From: Congeria kusceri
Lineage: Eukaryota; Mollusca; Bivalvia; Myida; Dreissenidae
Direction: 5' to 3'
Length of the DNA stretch: 64,000 bases
Assembly (NCBI GenBank): GCA_027627225.1
Contig: CM051032.1
Span: 63,118,637-63,182,636 of the forward strand
Positions 1 through 12,500 of the stretch are shown here, one piece after another. A model generated the notes under the pieces. That model had not been told where the DNA came from and did not search any database. It saw only the letters and a program-made list of their open reading frames with translations. How positions within the stretch are numbered: the stretch's first letter is position 1; every line of letters starts with the position of its first letter. A program made the position numbers and the translations under genes.

Positions 1-1439
1 GGTATCTGCGTAAAATACGCATGGAAATTTACTAAATACGAATGAATTTAAATTTCATTGAGTAAAAATAATCATGATTAAATCCACTATACGCATCGTG
101 TGCTATTATCAGGCGTACCACCAGTGTCTATTTCGTATTAAATCATTAATAATTTTCATTGTCATACCTAAATCATTCATGTTTACAATTTGAACAAACA
201 ATAAAATCCATTAGAAGCACAGTCATTGATAATAACAGGTCACAACTAAGAAGAGTGAAAGCGTGACGTCATCAATTAACCCGGCTTCTAAATATCCAAG
301 CCATTAGCAACAGCCATAACAACAGTGTCGGTCTGACATCAAAGGTCTTTGATGTGACTGCAGGCTGGGGCCCAAACTCCTTGCAGTGGTTACTCACAAG
401 TGAAATCCTTTCAGATCTGGAAGGATTAGGCCTAAAATAAAATATTGTATGTTTCCCCTCCCGCGACCGACCCAGCAAAAACGCCGCGACCCAAAATATT
501 TAATAGACCGAAGAAAACAATATTTTATTTTATTTGTGTGTGAAAAAATGCGGGGTGCGAATCCTTAAAAAAAAATTGAATAGCGTGTACAAATCTTACT
601 TTCAAAAGACGCTTATAAAATGACTTTAAACGGACAGTTCTCGGTAACGCGTAATTCGGCGTATTTTGACGCATGCTTTTATGAAAGGATGCCATAACAT
701 TCAGTGTCAGATTCTATTGCGCAACCATTTCCGCTCGCATATGACTGTTGTTTTTTTTAAGACGAAGAACGCCCACCGGCAATTAACAAACTCGCCTTTA
801 TGCACCAAATGTTCATTATCGATAAAATCTCGACGCAGGAGGAGTCAGCTTAACAAGAGCAAACAGTCAGCCAATGAGAACGCATAAAATTTCCAACATG
901 CCAATGAGCGTCGTCGTTGGGAAGTTTATCACGCTCTCATTCTAATTTTAATTGGTAAAGATGCAAGTCATTTGTAACAAATTTGCGTTAGGTATGTGTT
1001 TTGTTACAGATATTCTTGTTTTTTACAGCCGCGTTTGTAATAAATTGCTACAAATTAAAATTGTATATAAATAAATAATTATAAATAAATATAATTTTGG
1101 TGAATTTTGGTGAAAGGAACCATTTACTAAGAATATGAATTACGACGTCATGTAACTCAACAAACTGATCGCGTCAAACGTCTTATTTTGTTAAAAAAAA
1201 ATACAATTACTAGATCTAGTAATAATTAACGACAGTGTTATTCAAACTCATCAATGCACACGGATTAGAATTATGTAAAAACTTTTGCTGAAGCAACATT
1301 TGAATGAAAGTTAGCGGGACTAAAGTCCTTGTCAAAAATGAAAGTAAATAAACTTCAGCGCCTTTTCTTTTTATTTTAATTTATCAAAAATGTTCTGTTG
1401 CTTTCTTTTTATTAATGAACAAAGTCCTATTTGTTTTTA
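1..1439. other. AT-rich non-coding sequence with repeat fragment
   Basis: No coding region is supported. A block around 430-550 (CCCCTCCCGCGACCGACCC, flanked by AAAATATTGT and AATATTTTATTTT) recurs in inverted form at about 1,870-1,960, so it belongs to a dispersed element. The remainder shows only AT-rich sequence with short A and T runs. Confidence 0.5.
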
Positions 1440-2335
1440 TTTCCATAGAATGCAAATTCATTTATGCTCTAGCATTTGCGTTGTTCAGATACAGTATTAC
1501 AGATTGATGCTTTTAAACTCTATCCATGTGCTAAGCGTGTAACACGCTTTTCAGCTACAAACTGCTAGCCGCAGTTTGACAGTCACCGTTGCTATGGCTG
1601 TTGCTAACAGCGTTCTGTTTTTGATGCCCGGCAAATTGCAACGTCATGCTATTACTCCTTAGTTTTAACAGGTTTTTATTATTCAAGCTCTTGTTTTTAA
1701 CGTATGTTATTGTTTGTTCAATTTTGATAAATTATTGTAAGGTAATTAGAACATAGTATTACGTAAATAAGCAGAACTTTATTAATCTACTACAACGAAA
1801 ATAAGAATTTATACTATAACGTAACATTCGAACAGAAGGAAAACATGAATGAAAATGACTTATTGTGTATAAAATAAAATATTTTTCCGACCTACCGACC
1901 CACCCTTTATTAGCATGGGTCGCGGGAGGGGAAACAAACAATATTTTATTTTCGGCCTTACGTGTTTGTAACTTTTACTTATTTAATGCAACTCAGTGCA
2001 ATTTTCTACACAAATGGACTTTTTATATATCGCTTGCAGTCAATAATGAAAACAGAAAAAGAAAATAACTAATTAAAACCATATAATATCTTGAAGATTT
2101 AAATCGATCATCATCACGTAATTTGTTATGATGGCAGGGATTTTATTATAGGTGTGATCGGAACCTGTCTAACCTCTGCGCGAAGGTTAGCTGGGGCCAT
2201 TGTCTAACGGCTTGTAGTAGTTAGCGTAACACGCTGAGCGCATGGTTGGTGAAAAAGCATCAATATACTGTATCTGAACAATGCATGCAAGCACTGTCGA
2301 TAGAGCATTAATGAATTATCGTTCTTGGGAAAATG
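1440..2335. repeat. Inverted-repeat-flanked element (TIR type)
   Basis: The left arm (about 1,455-1,600) and right arm (about 2,200-2,335) are reverse complements with mismatches, for example TTGTTCAGATACAGTAT with TGATGCTTTT at 1,489-1,516 against 2,260-2,282. Part of the interior (about 1,970-2,160) is shared, in opposite orientation, with the nested insert at 29,380-29,610. It resembles a non-autonomous DNA transposon; no transposase reading frame is seen. Confidence 0.6.
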
Positions 2336-2860
2336 TCATGGGTGTCAACAATAAGACAGTTTGTTTTTTTTGCATTTGATAAATTGGAGATTTAAATGGG
2401 AGTGCTGAAATATACATGTACTGGAATTAAAATCGAATTGTGTAACGGAATAAAAACTTGTTGAATATTAAGAATGATTTTTACATTTAATTTGGATTAA
2501 TACCGGTATGTGTTTTGCACACAAGGTAATTATGTATGTGCATCTGAGATTTACATTGATTACGTTTTTTTTTATTAAAGTAAATTTAGTGCAATGTTCC
2601 AAAATAGCAACAAAAAAAACGGATAAAATTTGGTAAAATAACATCAAGAGGTCAAACTAGAGGCACTCATACGTATGTGCTGCTCTGAAAAACAACAGCT
2701 TATGCAGAGCGACATTGACACTATAATCAACATATACTAGATTAGTACAAGAAACATTGTCTTACAAAGATTGTAAATAATGAAATTACCCACTACCTTC
2801 CCCTAAAAGCTAAAAAAACCTGAGCACTGAAGCCTGAAGGTACTATTCATGTGCAGAAGT
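2336..2860. other. Non-coding stretch, nothing recognised
   Basis: AT-rich sequence without a supported exon, tandem array or match to the repeat families seen elsewhere in the window. Confidence 0.4.
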
Positions 2861-2861
2861 C

Positions 2862-3187
2862 TACCTGGAAACGGTCATAAGTAATAACTGTGTAAATATG
2901 CAAGTGTTGTAGTAAGCGGTGTTGGTGCTAGACGAAACAGTAAAATCTAGATAACCAAGAAATGGCACTTTTGAATTATTGAAGTCCAAATTAGGTCAAG
3001 GTCAAAGTGAGGTTGGGTGATATGGGTGAATAACGAATGGTCATAAGCAACAATTGTGTAAGTTACCAAGTGTTGTAGTAAGCGGTGTTGGTGCTAGACG
3101 AAACGGTAAAATCTTAACCTTGTCACGGACGGAAAGACAGACAGGACAATCACCATATGCCTCCCGCATCAAGTTGCCGGGGGCGTA
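2862..3187 (-). repeat. Family C interspersed repeat, reverse orientation
   Basis: It contains two units of the block AAGTGTTGTAGTAAGCGG with GTTGGTGCTAGACGAAAC and ends in CCGGGGGCGT. The same sequence appears on the plus strand at 9,528-9,930, 39,341-39,930 and 42,620-43,240, and reversed at 54,425-54,665. The unit includes AGGTCAAGGTCAAAG half-site motifs. Confidence 0.75.
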
Positions 3188-3289
3188 AACACTGATAATT
3201 GCTTAGTGTACTGCAATATAGAACCATTTATTAATAGTTATGATGCATTGAGGGTGAAAATACCCCTGAAAAAAATCTTGGTGTTTGTA

Positions 3290-3965
3290 TTTTACTCATA
3301 AGTTCAAAATTTCATGAGTGAAATACCCCTTGACTTCAAAAATTATCTGGAGCTCTGCTTCCATGGGCTGGCCTTTTTTCCTTATATGGCTATTTTGAAA
3401 ACTTTAAAATCTTCTTGTCAGAAACCACTGGTTGGATTTCGAAATAATTTCACAGCAACGTTTCTTGGGTGGTCCTCTACCTAAATACTTTAAATTATTT
3501 CGCTTCGTTTAAAAACATGGCCCCATGGGGCGGGGTCTTTTTCCTTAGAATTATGGCTATATTTGAAAACTAAAAAATCTTGTCAGAAACCACTGATTGG
3601 CTTTGGAAATAATTTTACAGAAATGTTCCATGGGTAGTCCTTTACCAAAAGACTTCAAATTATTTTAATTCGTTTAAAGACATGGCCACCATGAAGCATG
3701 GCCTTTTGCGAAATGGCTATATTGATAACTTTAAAAATCTTCTTGTCAGTAACCACTGGTTGGATTTCAAAATAATTTTACAGAAATGTCCCTTGGGTGG
3801 TCCTCTACCAGAATACTTCAAATAATTTTGAAACGTTAAAAATCATGGCCCCCAGGGGTCAGGGCCTTTTCCTTATATGCCCATATTGAAAACTTAAATG
3901 TAAAAAGAAATTATTGTAAAAAAACACTTTTTGGATTTGGAAGTACCTTCACAGAAATGTTCCTT
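3290..3965 (+). repeat. Family B internal tandem units
   Basis: Four diverged units of about 160-190 bp carry CAGAAACCACTGGTTGGATT, CACAGAAATGTTCCTTGG and CATGGCC...GGGGC. They match units inside the family B copies at 14,455-14,600 and 41,530-42,060. Head and tail of the element are missing here. Confidence 0.7.
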
Positions 3966-5030
3966 GGATGACACTCTACCAAATTCCTTCAACAGGCTGT
4001 TTTCTACTGCTCTCACAGGTTCGATAGTCGGACCCGTTCCCAATGCCAAATATGCATATTTTTTCCCAATTCTAACCCCAAAATTCTCAAATGTAAATTT
4101 TTTTTTTTTTTTTTTCGAAAATGAAAGTGAAAATTTGATTTTTCAATACTTTACAGCCGATTTTTTCACATTGGACTTTACATTTGGATATCCTCTTATT
4201 TTATCGTTGATATTGTTTACAAGGGGAGAACACTCTAATAGTCTTGTAATAAAATGGGCAACACAAAAAAAACGATTTGTTTGTCCACTATCATGATGAA
4301 ATATAACATGAATTATGGGCAAATATTTTGTAATTTACACAAGTGGATGTGTCAGTTAAAGGAAGGAGTTGAATAAAAGGAGGTAAAGATTTCATTTCAA
4401 ATTATCACATATTTTCGCTACCTATTTAGTGTAGGTACTACACTATGTTTATCAACACATCATTAACACTGAATAATGTAGACTGTAGATCCCACAATTT
4501 TATTTTGGTGGAGTTGGTCAGATTTGGTGATGCATTTTTAGAAATATACACAAACTTAAAGGAAATAAGACATGCATAGGATTACAAACTCAGGTTGTAT
4601 AGCTTGGTTAGGTATTTATCAAAATTTAGAGTTAAATAAAAAAATTTAGTGCCGGTAATCTCTTATTTATTGGTTTAAAACCGTAAACTTTATCAATATA
4701 CTTACGATTTAGCGATAATTTTGTTTCCCAATTTTGAAATTTTTATGTCGGGGAATTTCCAAATTTAACCAAGGTACTTTTTCCCAAAAAGGTCAGAAAA
4801 AGGCCTGTTCAATTGATTATGAAGTGTTAAAAAGGAACATGACTGCCAGGGGGCTGAGTAGTTTTCCATATATGGCCTTATTGAAAACTTCAAAAATATT
4901 CTATAAACACTATCTGAATTTTGAAATAATTCCACAAAAAATGTGCCATTATTATTCATTAAACTGAAGTAAGCGACAGAGGGAGATTTTGGCACTTTTG
5001 TTCTATAAAATGGAGAAAAAGCATGTCTAA
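3966..5030. other. AT-rich non-coding stretch with small repeat fragment
   Basis: There is a T-run near 4,100 and a short family B fragment near 4,840-4,895 (GCCAGGGGGCTGAG, TTCCATATATGGCC). Nothing supports a coding exon: open frames here are short and lack splice sites or recognisable protein. Confidence 0.45.
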
Positions 5031-5032
5031 TT

Positions 5033-5660
5033 TTTAGCTCACCTGAGCACAATTGCTCTGTGAGCTATTGGTATAGGGGACCTCTCCTGCGTCGTCTGTC
5101 GTCCGTGTGCCGTCAACAATTGGGTTCATATTCACGCTGGAGAATGCACTTTTTATCTACAGTTTGTGTATGACCATAAAATCTCGCATGGGATTGTTAT
5201 TGGGTCAGATCACACCAGTAACACTAGAGTTATTGCCCCTTTTTCATGTAAAAAAAAAAGCAAAATGCCAGACTTTATCCAATCTTAACCAAACTTTCAC
5301 AATTTGTGTATGACCATCAGATCTAAGCAGATGCCAAAAATGGGCCAGATCGTGTTTCAAATACTAGAGTTATTGCCCTTTGTTTATTAAAAAATATACA
5401 AAAATGGACATTATTCAGGATAGAGACTTCATTTTTCATCCAATCTTCACCAATCTAGCACTGTTTGTCTATGACCATAAGGTTAAAAGTGAAGTCGAAT
5501 ATAAGCAAAATCAGGCTAGAAACACCAGATTTATTGCCCTTTGTTCGTGAAAAAAATATACAAAAATGGACATTATTCAGGATAGAGACTTCATTTTTCA
5601 TCCAATCTTTACCAATCGTGCACAGTTTGTCTATGAACGTTACACCAGGGATTATCCTAG
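5033..5660 (+). repeat. Family B-like element with head motif
   Basis: It begins with AGCTCACCTGAGCACAATTG and a GTCGTCTGTCGTCCGTG tract, then repeats units containing TTTGTGTATGACCATAA and GAGTTATTGCCC at about 120-180 bp spacing. One unit around 5,490-5,545 recurs at 6,850-6,905. Confidence 0.65.
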
Positions 5661-6384
5661 AGGGCAACATGGGCGAAATTGTCGCTCTATGGTGTCTGAC
5701 TTCGCCTTGTGATCTGTTCACAGCAAAATCAAAATCGCCGAACATTTTCAATACTAATGCTTATTCCTCTAATCTTATGCCCACTACTGTCATGGTTTAT
5801 CTGATTGTGGAGATAACGCTGCTACAGTTATCCATAATCGATCTGTAGACAGCGTGAGAAAGTTTGTTACACATCACTGACCTGGCATTGTATTAATCAA
5901 TCAACCAATCGGCTAAGGTTATTCCAATAGCAGTTCCCGACTTCTCTTACTAGCTTTCAAATAAATCTGTTATTAGCAAAGGCAGTTGGGAACCAAGAAA
6001 GCGAGTGCACACTGGGCGATATGATCAACCGGTTTACACTAGAATGTACAGTCATTCAGAGTTATTATTACCGTTTTACGTACTGTAAAAGAACTTATAT
6101 TCAGGCTATGAATATTTGCTGTTTTCTTAATTGCGATGTTTGACCTTAGAACTGACAATTAATTTAAAATTAAAAAAAAGATACACTGATAAATTATTTT
6201 CCATTTCCGCAATTAACACAATCCTAACAAACACAGCGTGTGAAAGTAACAGATAATCCAGTTCCCATTTGTAGTAAATGACGTCATCCAAACAAAAGCA
6301 TTGAACAGCACGCGACACCATTACAACCTTATTTCATTCTCCTTTGGTTTCTTTGTTTTGACGCCGACTGACGGCGGGAAAATT
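5661..6384. other. Non-coding stretch, nothing recognised
   Basis: No exon, tandem array or family member is evident. A first exon or promoter of RPTP-1 could lie here or further upstream, but nothing in the sequence identifies one. Confidence 0.35.
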
Positions 6385-6571
6385 ATGTTGCACGATATCC
6401 ACGTGCAGCTTGCTGACAACCAAGTGGTGTACAATACTTGTTTACCTGAGCGATTTATAACATGTAGCATTATAAGGAGAAATATCAAGGGCTTTAATAA
6501 TGTACATTGTCACATTTACTCTTTATATGATGACATTATTTTAAAGGAAACCAGAGACTGCCTTATGAAGT
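6385..6571 (+). CDS. Candidate upstream exon of RPTP-1 (Cys-containing, family unknown)
   Basis: An open frame with five Cys codons runs into a consensus donor (AAGT|GTAAGTAT at 6,571/6,572). It ends in phase 1, the phase needed by the next exon at 8,647, and the junction would create a further Cys codon (TGT). The pattern KGFNN..C.IYS loosely recalls PAN/apple-type modules, but this is weak. The ATG at 6,385 is used as a provisional start; an acceptor at 6,408/6,409 (GTGCAG) would make it an internal exon. No signal peptide is visible. It may instead be a chance open frame. Confidence 0.35.
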
Positions 6572-9500
6572 GTAAGTATCAATTGTCATAAACATAAACA
6601 TGAGTGCTTGTTTTTTTAAAAGACTGTTTCTAATGCCAATCAAACTTATTAAGCTATTTTGTGTTTATCTTTCATTACTACAGGTCGTAGTCTTTGTAAT
6701 TAATTAATTATACATGATTCAATTGATTGATTGGCTAAATAGCTGCTTTATGTGCCAGTGTCAGTTATCGATAAACTATCCCTGAATTCGGCAAAAGGAG
6801 AAGTCACTTCTCCCTAAAATTTTTGGCTAGGATGATCCCTGGTAACACTACAGGTGAAGTCGAATATAAGCATGATCAGGCTAGAAACACCGGAGTTATT
6901 GCCCCTTGTATTTGGAAAAAAACATCAACAAGTTATCAATGATTGACTTGCACTTAAAATTTTTGATTCAATGTTGACCAAACTTACACAGTTTGCGTAT
7001 GACCATAAAAATTCATTGATAAAATTTGATTTGCAACAGTTGCAAACCGTGCGTGCAGTTATTTGTACATCATGGGTGTGGAAATATCCAAATTATTCAC
7101 TTGTCCATGTACAAGTAAATTGCAAAAATCTACTTGTCCGCAGGGTAAACGTCACTTGTCCAAGTAAAAATATTATTCTGCAACTTTCATATGTATATTT
7201 TGTTACGTAAATATGCGTATTACTGTATTAAAGTATTGCAATCCAATATAATTGTGTTCCTCATCTTTCTTTAATCAAGTAGTGCCAGGTAAAAACAAGC
7301 ACATTGTGAGCAGAAACTTTTGTGTTTAATAAACATCTCAATTTAGACAGACATTCACAGTGACGTGACAAGGAAAGCAAAGATTTGCTTTTTCGTTTGT
7401 TTGATTCTTCACACCCCTTTTCTACTCGTTTGCTATCTGTTTTGATAAAAAAAAAAGATTTGTTGTCAAAAATTGCAGACACACGTTTAACGTTAAAATG
7501 CATTGATGAATACTAGCAACATTCATAGATGTCATTGCAAGTTTAACGCCAGAATAAGAAAATCAAATTATTGCAATTATTTTCAAAAGTAAACCTAACA
7601 GGATTCAAGGTCCGAAAAACTAGTTTGCTGAAATTTAGACATAATTTATAATTTATATTATAAGCCCGAGGCGAACTATAGACGTGTGGGGTTTTTCCAA
7701 ATTACGTAATTAGAATGTGGGTGACGTACCAGACCATGAGGGCCGAGTCCTAACGGTTCTGAAAATTTAAAAATTGTCAATGGTTTTAATATTAAATAAA
7801 TTTGAAATTGGTGATTTAATTGAGCATACATTATCGATGTTTTTATCGATTCGAATACTATTTTGGCCACAAGTCAGATCTAACGTAAACAAACAACCAC
7901 CTATTTTAATCTGTCGAGTTGGCCTTTATGGTTTGGCCGGTTGTGTAATTAAACCGTTTTGACTGATCACAAATTTACGGATACCTGAACAAAATATTCG
8001 AATATGCGATGATTTTGTTTGCACCATGGAAAAACTTTTTCATTTTATTGAGTTTTTATAAATGTATTATTAATCTGTTACACCGACATTGTGCTTGTCC
8101 GTGGACATGTTGACAGGAAAAGTTGACTCGTCCGACGGTAAAATTACCCGTGTCGGACAGTCGGGCATAGGATTTCTGCACCCCTGTACATGCAACATTG
8201 ATGTCTTCAGAGCCTGCATTAACATCATTTATCATCATTGGACAGAAAATTATCAAAGAAAAAGCAAAACTTGACCTTATTGTACAGTCATCGCAATTAT
8301 CGCATTGCAACTAGTTCTCTAAAACTGTCTGCGAAAATGACATCAAAATCTACTGTTTCTGCATTTTCCAGAATTGTCACTGACTTGATGAAAAAGGGTC
8401 AGGTAAGTATATCGAGAAAAATGATTTGAGAACCATTAGCAAAAAAACGCCGCACATCCACTACCCAACTTGTATTTTAGTTAGCCCATTGCACGAACCA
8501 ATGTTTTAAATGAAATTGATCCTATCCCCCTTTGCGTATTGTTCATATGCCTTAATTTTCAAACCTGTCATAACAGTATGGTCTTCATCTGTACCAGTTC
8601 TCAGGTGAGCGCTTTGCGCCATCATGGCCCTCTTGTTCTGTTTCAGGTCTCACCTGTCACTGTTTGAACCAGAACGAATGTAGCCAAGTTGGGAGCTGCT
8701 CACAGTGCGAAGAAAACAGGGCTGGGCCTACTTGCAACATAAAAATAGGTTTGTTTAGAACATGTTAAAGTTCAAGTGTTTTTCTGTTTGTTTTACAATA
8801 AGTACGGTGGCATATATTTTTCAAAGCACCACAAATATAAAGCAGTTGAACAAGTAGTCAATTTCTCTTTGACTTTGTGCATTACTACAGTGTCCCTATC
8901 TATTAATTTGTGTATTAAGAATTATGTTTGGTAAAAAATACCAATCAGATGGGTGTACATTGTAAGTCTACCAAATTCTGTTTAAATAAAGTGCTTTTTA
9001 GATAACAGATAAAAAAAATTATCACTTGCTATACCTTGTTCGTCATGATATACAGCTATTACAAATATTTTTATCTTAAACATGTGTAAGATAACATTTT
9101 AAGCGTGTTGATTGGCTACACCATTCTTTGATTGACCAATCGCATGACGTTATTTTGGTGAAATGACGTCGACAACATGAAATGACTTCACGTCAGTACA
9201 CACCGTTGAGGATTTACCAACTTATTTTGGTTAGATTAGAAGGGTTTAATTTCGTTTCAAAGCATGTGATAAAAAAGATCTGACACTCGTCATTTCATAG
9301 TATATTTTATGAAACACTTTCAGGAAATTCATTACTAAGCTCGCCAAAGGCTCGCTTACTAACAGAATTCCTGAACTCGTTAATAAAGGAAAAACTCCTT
9401 TGCTGCACATAGCATACCAAACTGGATGGCCTCCCTTGTCATTTATAAGAAACCACTACCATTTCTGCTGAGATGAAGCATATTGTTTTGTTCCTTCACA

Positions 9501-12500
9501 GTAATTTGCGATAATAAAGCATTCTCTGCAAAAGTTCCGTCATTTTGTCCCTCTGTCCGTGACAAGGTTAAGTAGATTTTACCATTTTGTCTAGCACCAA
9601 CACCGCTTACTACAACACTTTGATACTTACACAGTTGCTGCTTATGACCATTCCCTATCCAACCATATCACCCAACCTCACCTTAACCTTGACCTAATTT
9701 GTACTTAGAATAATTCAAAAGTGCCATTTCTTGGTTAGATTTTACCGTTTCGTCTAGCACGAACACCGCTTACTACAACACTTGGATATTTACACAGTTG
9801 TTACTTATGGCCATTCCCAATCCACCCATATCACCCAACCTCACTTTGACCTTGACCTAATTTGGACTAAGAAATGGGCTACCCAGCACCAACCGGGGGC
9901 ATGTGTGTTCATCAAACAGATTCTTGTTTCAGACCTCGAACAAAGCCAGTACAACTGTAAGAGGTCCAGTAAAAATGACCAGAACACTGGCCCTCCTGGC
10001 TGGTGATAAATTCTGGTCAAGTACCTACCTGCAAGCTTAATGTTTTAGAGTCCATTAAATTGGAGTTCAGGCCAGTAATAATTAAGAGATTACCAGACCA
10101 CGTGGCCAGTAATGGATTTGGGACTTTGACGGACAGTAATACAAATCTGTGGATGTGTCATCGTCATCAATCATCTATGTGGTTTTCCTTACAGGAAAGT
10201 TGGATGTTTTTCCTGCCTACGCCACTCAGTCCAGTACAAAGGAAGACCATGTAGCAGGTCTGGCTGTGGATGGCAATGACACCAGTTATGCCTGGGTGCA
10301 GAACACCAGCAGTGTCCCTTCATCTGTGTCCTGGACACTGGACTTGCAGAGCACTAAGAGCATCTATGGAATACAAATCATGTTCTTGCAAAGTACAGGT
10401 AACAACACCTAAGAACATGTGTAATTTCATCTTACCACATCATTTTAGTCATTATATCAAAGACACATGCATAGTTCTGTACTTATAGCAGTTCATAATT
10501 TACACACAGCATTGTCTGATATAAGTCAGCTCAAAACTACTTCAAAGTTTTCGGAGTTTGCTTGTACATACCCAGTCTATGCGTCTGTACAAATAGGTGA
10601 ACGTTAATGATGGAAATGGCTTGTAACACTGACTCAACTTCTAGCAAATCTGTTGCAGAATCTTTTTTGTTCACAACGTACAAAATATATTTAAGGCATG
10701 TTGTGGGTCTGCACTAGCTAATCTGGGATGGCACTTTCCGCTTTTATGGTATTTTCTGTTTCAAAGAAGTCTCCTCTAAACATAAGTCTATTGTAGGCGG
10801 AAATTGTCCTCCCGGATTAGCCTATGCAGACTGCACAGGCTAATCCGGGACAACATTTGCACATGCATTAAGCCCAGTTTTCCCACGACATGCCTCATAT
10901 ATTTTCAGATGAATCTGTAATAAAGAGAAGACCAGGATTTTCGGTGGCCATTTCGGATCGAGGCAACCTTGATTATTCTACCGCACAGATGTGTCATCAG
11001 GATAACTCCACATCTGGAGGCAATATTGGCAGTGTCACTGTAGTGGATTGTGATGGAATGGCACAATATGTGCATATCTTTAACTCCCGGAATGAAGCAC
11101 TTGGCAATATAGCTACCTGGTCAAAGTATGCAAATTTGGAGCTTGCAGAAGTGGCTGTCATAGAAGACCAAGGTAATCAAAAGTGATTAGTTGAGAATAT
11201 GGTGATTAAAATGTGGTCTGTGATGTTATTGTTTTTGTTGTTGATGATGTTGATGATGATGGTGATGATGATGATGGTGATGATGATTATGATGATGGTA
11301 AATGATGATGATGATAATAAATATGATAATTTTGATAAACAACAATCATGATAAGACTAATAAAGATGATATTGAGATGGAACAACAATCATGATAAGAA
11401 TAATAAAGATGATATTGAGATGGAACAACAATCATGATAAGACTAATAAAGATGATATTGAGATGGAACAACAATCATGATAAGACTAATAAAGATGATA
11501 TTGAGATGGAACAACAATCATGATAAGACTAATAAAGATGATATTGAGATGGAACAACAATCATGATAAGACTAATAAAGATGATATTGAGATGGAACAA
11601 CAATCATGATAAGAATAATAAAAATTATATTGAGATGGAACAACAAGCATGATAAGAATAATAAAGATGATATTGAGATGGAACAACAAGCATGATAAGA
11701 ATAATAAAGATGATATTGAGATGGAACAACAATCATGATAAGAATAATAAAGATGATATTGAGATGGAACAACAATCATGATAAGAATAATAAAGATGAT
11801 ATTGAGATGGAACAACAATCATGATAAGACTAATAAAGATGATATTGAGATGGAACAACAATCATGATAAGACTAATAAAGATGATATTGAGATGGAACA
11901 ACAATCATGATAAGACTAATAAAGATGATATTGAGATGGAACAACAATCATGATAAGACTAATAAAGATGATATTGAGATGGAACAACAATCATGATAAG
12001 AATAATAAAAATTATATTGAGATGGAACAACAAGCATGATAAGAATAATAAAGATGATATTGAGATGGAACAACAAGCATGATAAGAATAATAAAGATGA
12101 TATTGAGATGGAACAACAAGCATGATAAGACTAATAAAGATGATATTGAGATGGAACAACAAGCATGATAAGAATAATAAAGATGATATTGAGATGGGAG
12201 GTGATGGATCTTGAATAAGAAAAAAAAAACGTACAGGGTGCTCTTCTTTGACATCAGCTAATATTTCCATTGTATTGTAGATTTGTATGCTTCTAATTAG
12301 GGTTTTAAACATTATCTAACTCTATATGTCATTTAATATATGCAAACCCACATGAAAATTTCAAAAGATAATCACCAAAAACCGCCTGCTGCCCAGTCAT
12401 TTAATATATGCAAACCCACATGAAAATTTCAAAAGATAATCACCAAAAACCACCTGCTGCCCAGTCATTTAATACATGCAAACCCACATGAAATTTTCAA

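Noticed and set aside
4020..4296. Plus-strand open frame with Phe-rich run
   Set aside because: It depends on a T-run, has no recognisable domain and overlaps repeat sequence at its start.
7261..8310. Several 60-84 codon open frames on both strands
   Set aside because: No homology, no splice signals in phase with RPTP-1, and partly inside a diverged inverted-repeat element.
11343..12200. CRISPR-like regular repeats
   Set aside because: There are no unique spacers between units; it is a head-to-tail minisatellite in a eukaryotic intron. The same applies to the arrays at 16,856, 26,333, 56,059 and 63,178.
11561..12312. Long minus-strand open frames with a repeated Leu/Ile/Phe-rich sequence
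   Set aside because: They are readings of the 43-bp minisatellite. The unit is not a multiple of three, so the same peptide appears in several overlapping frames; no gene.
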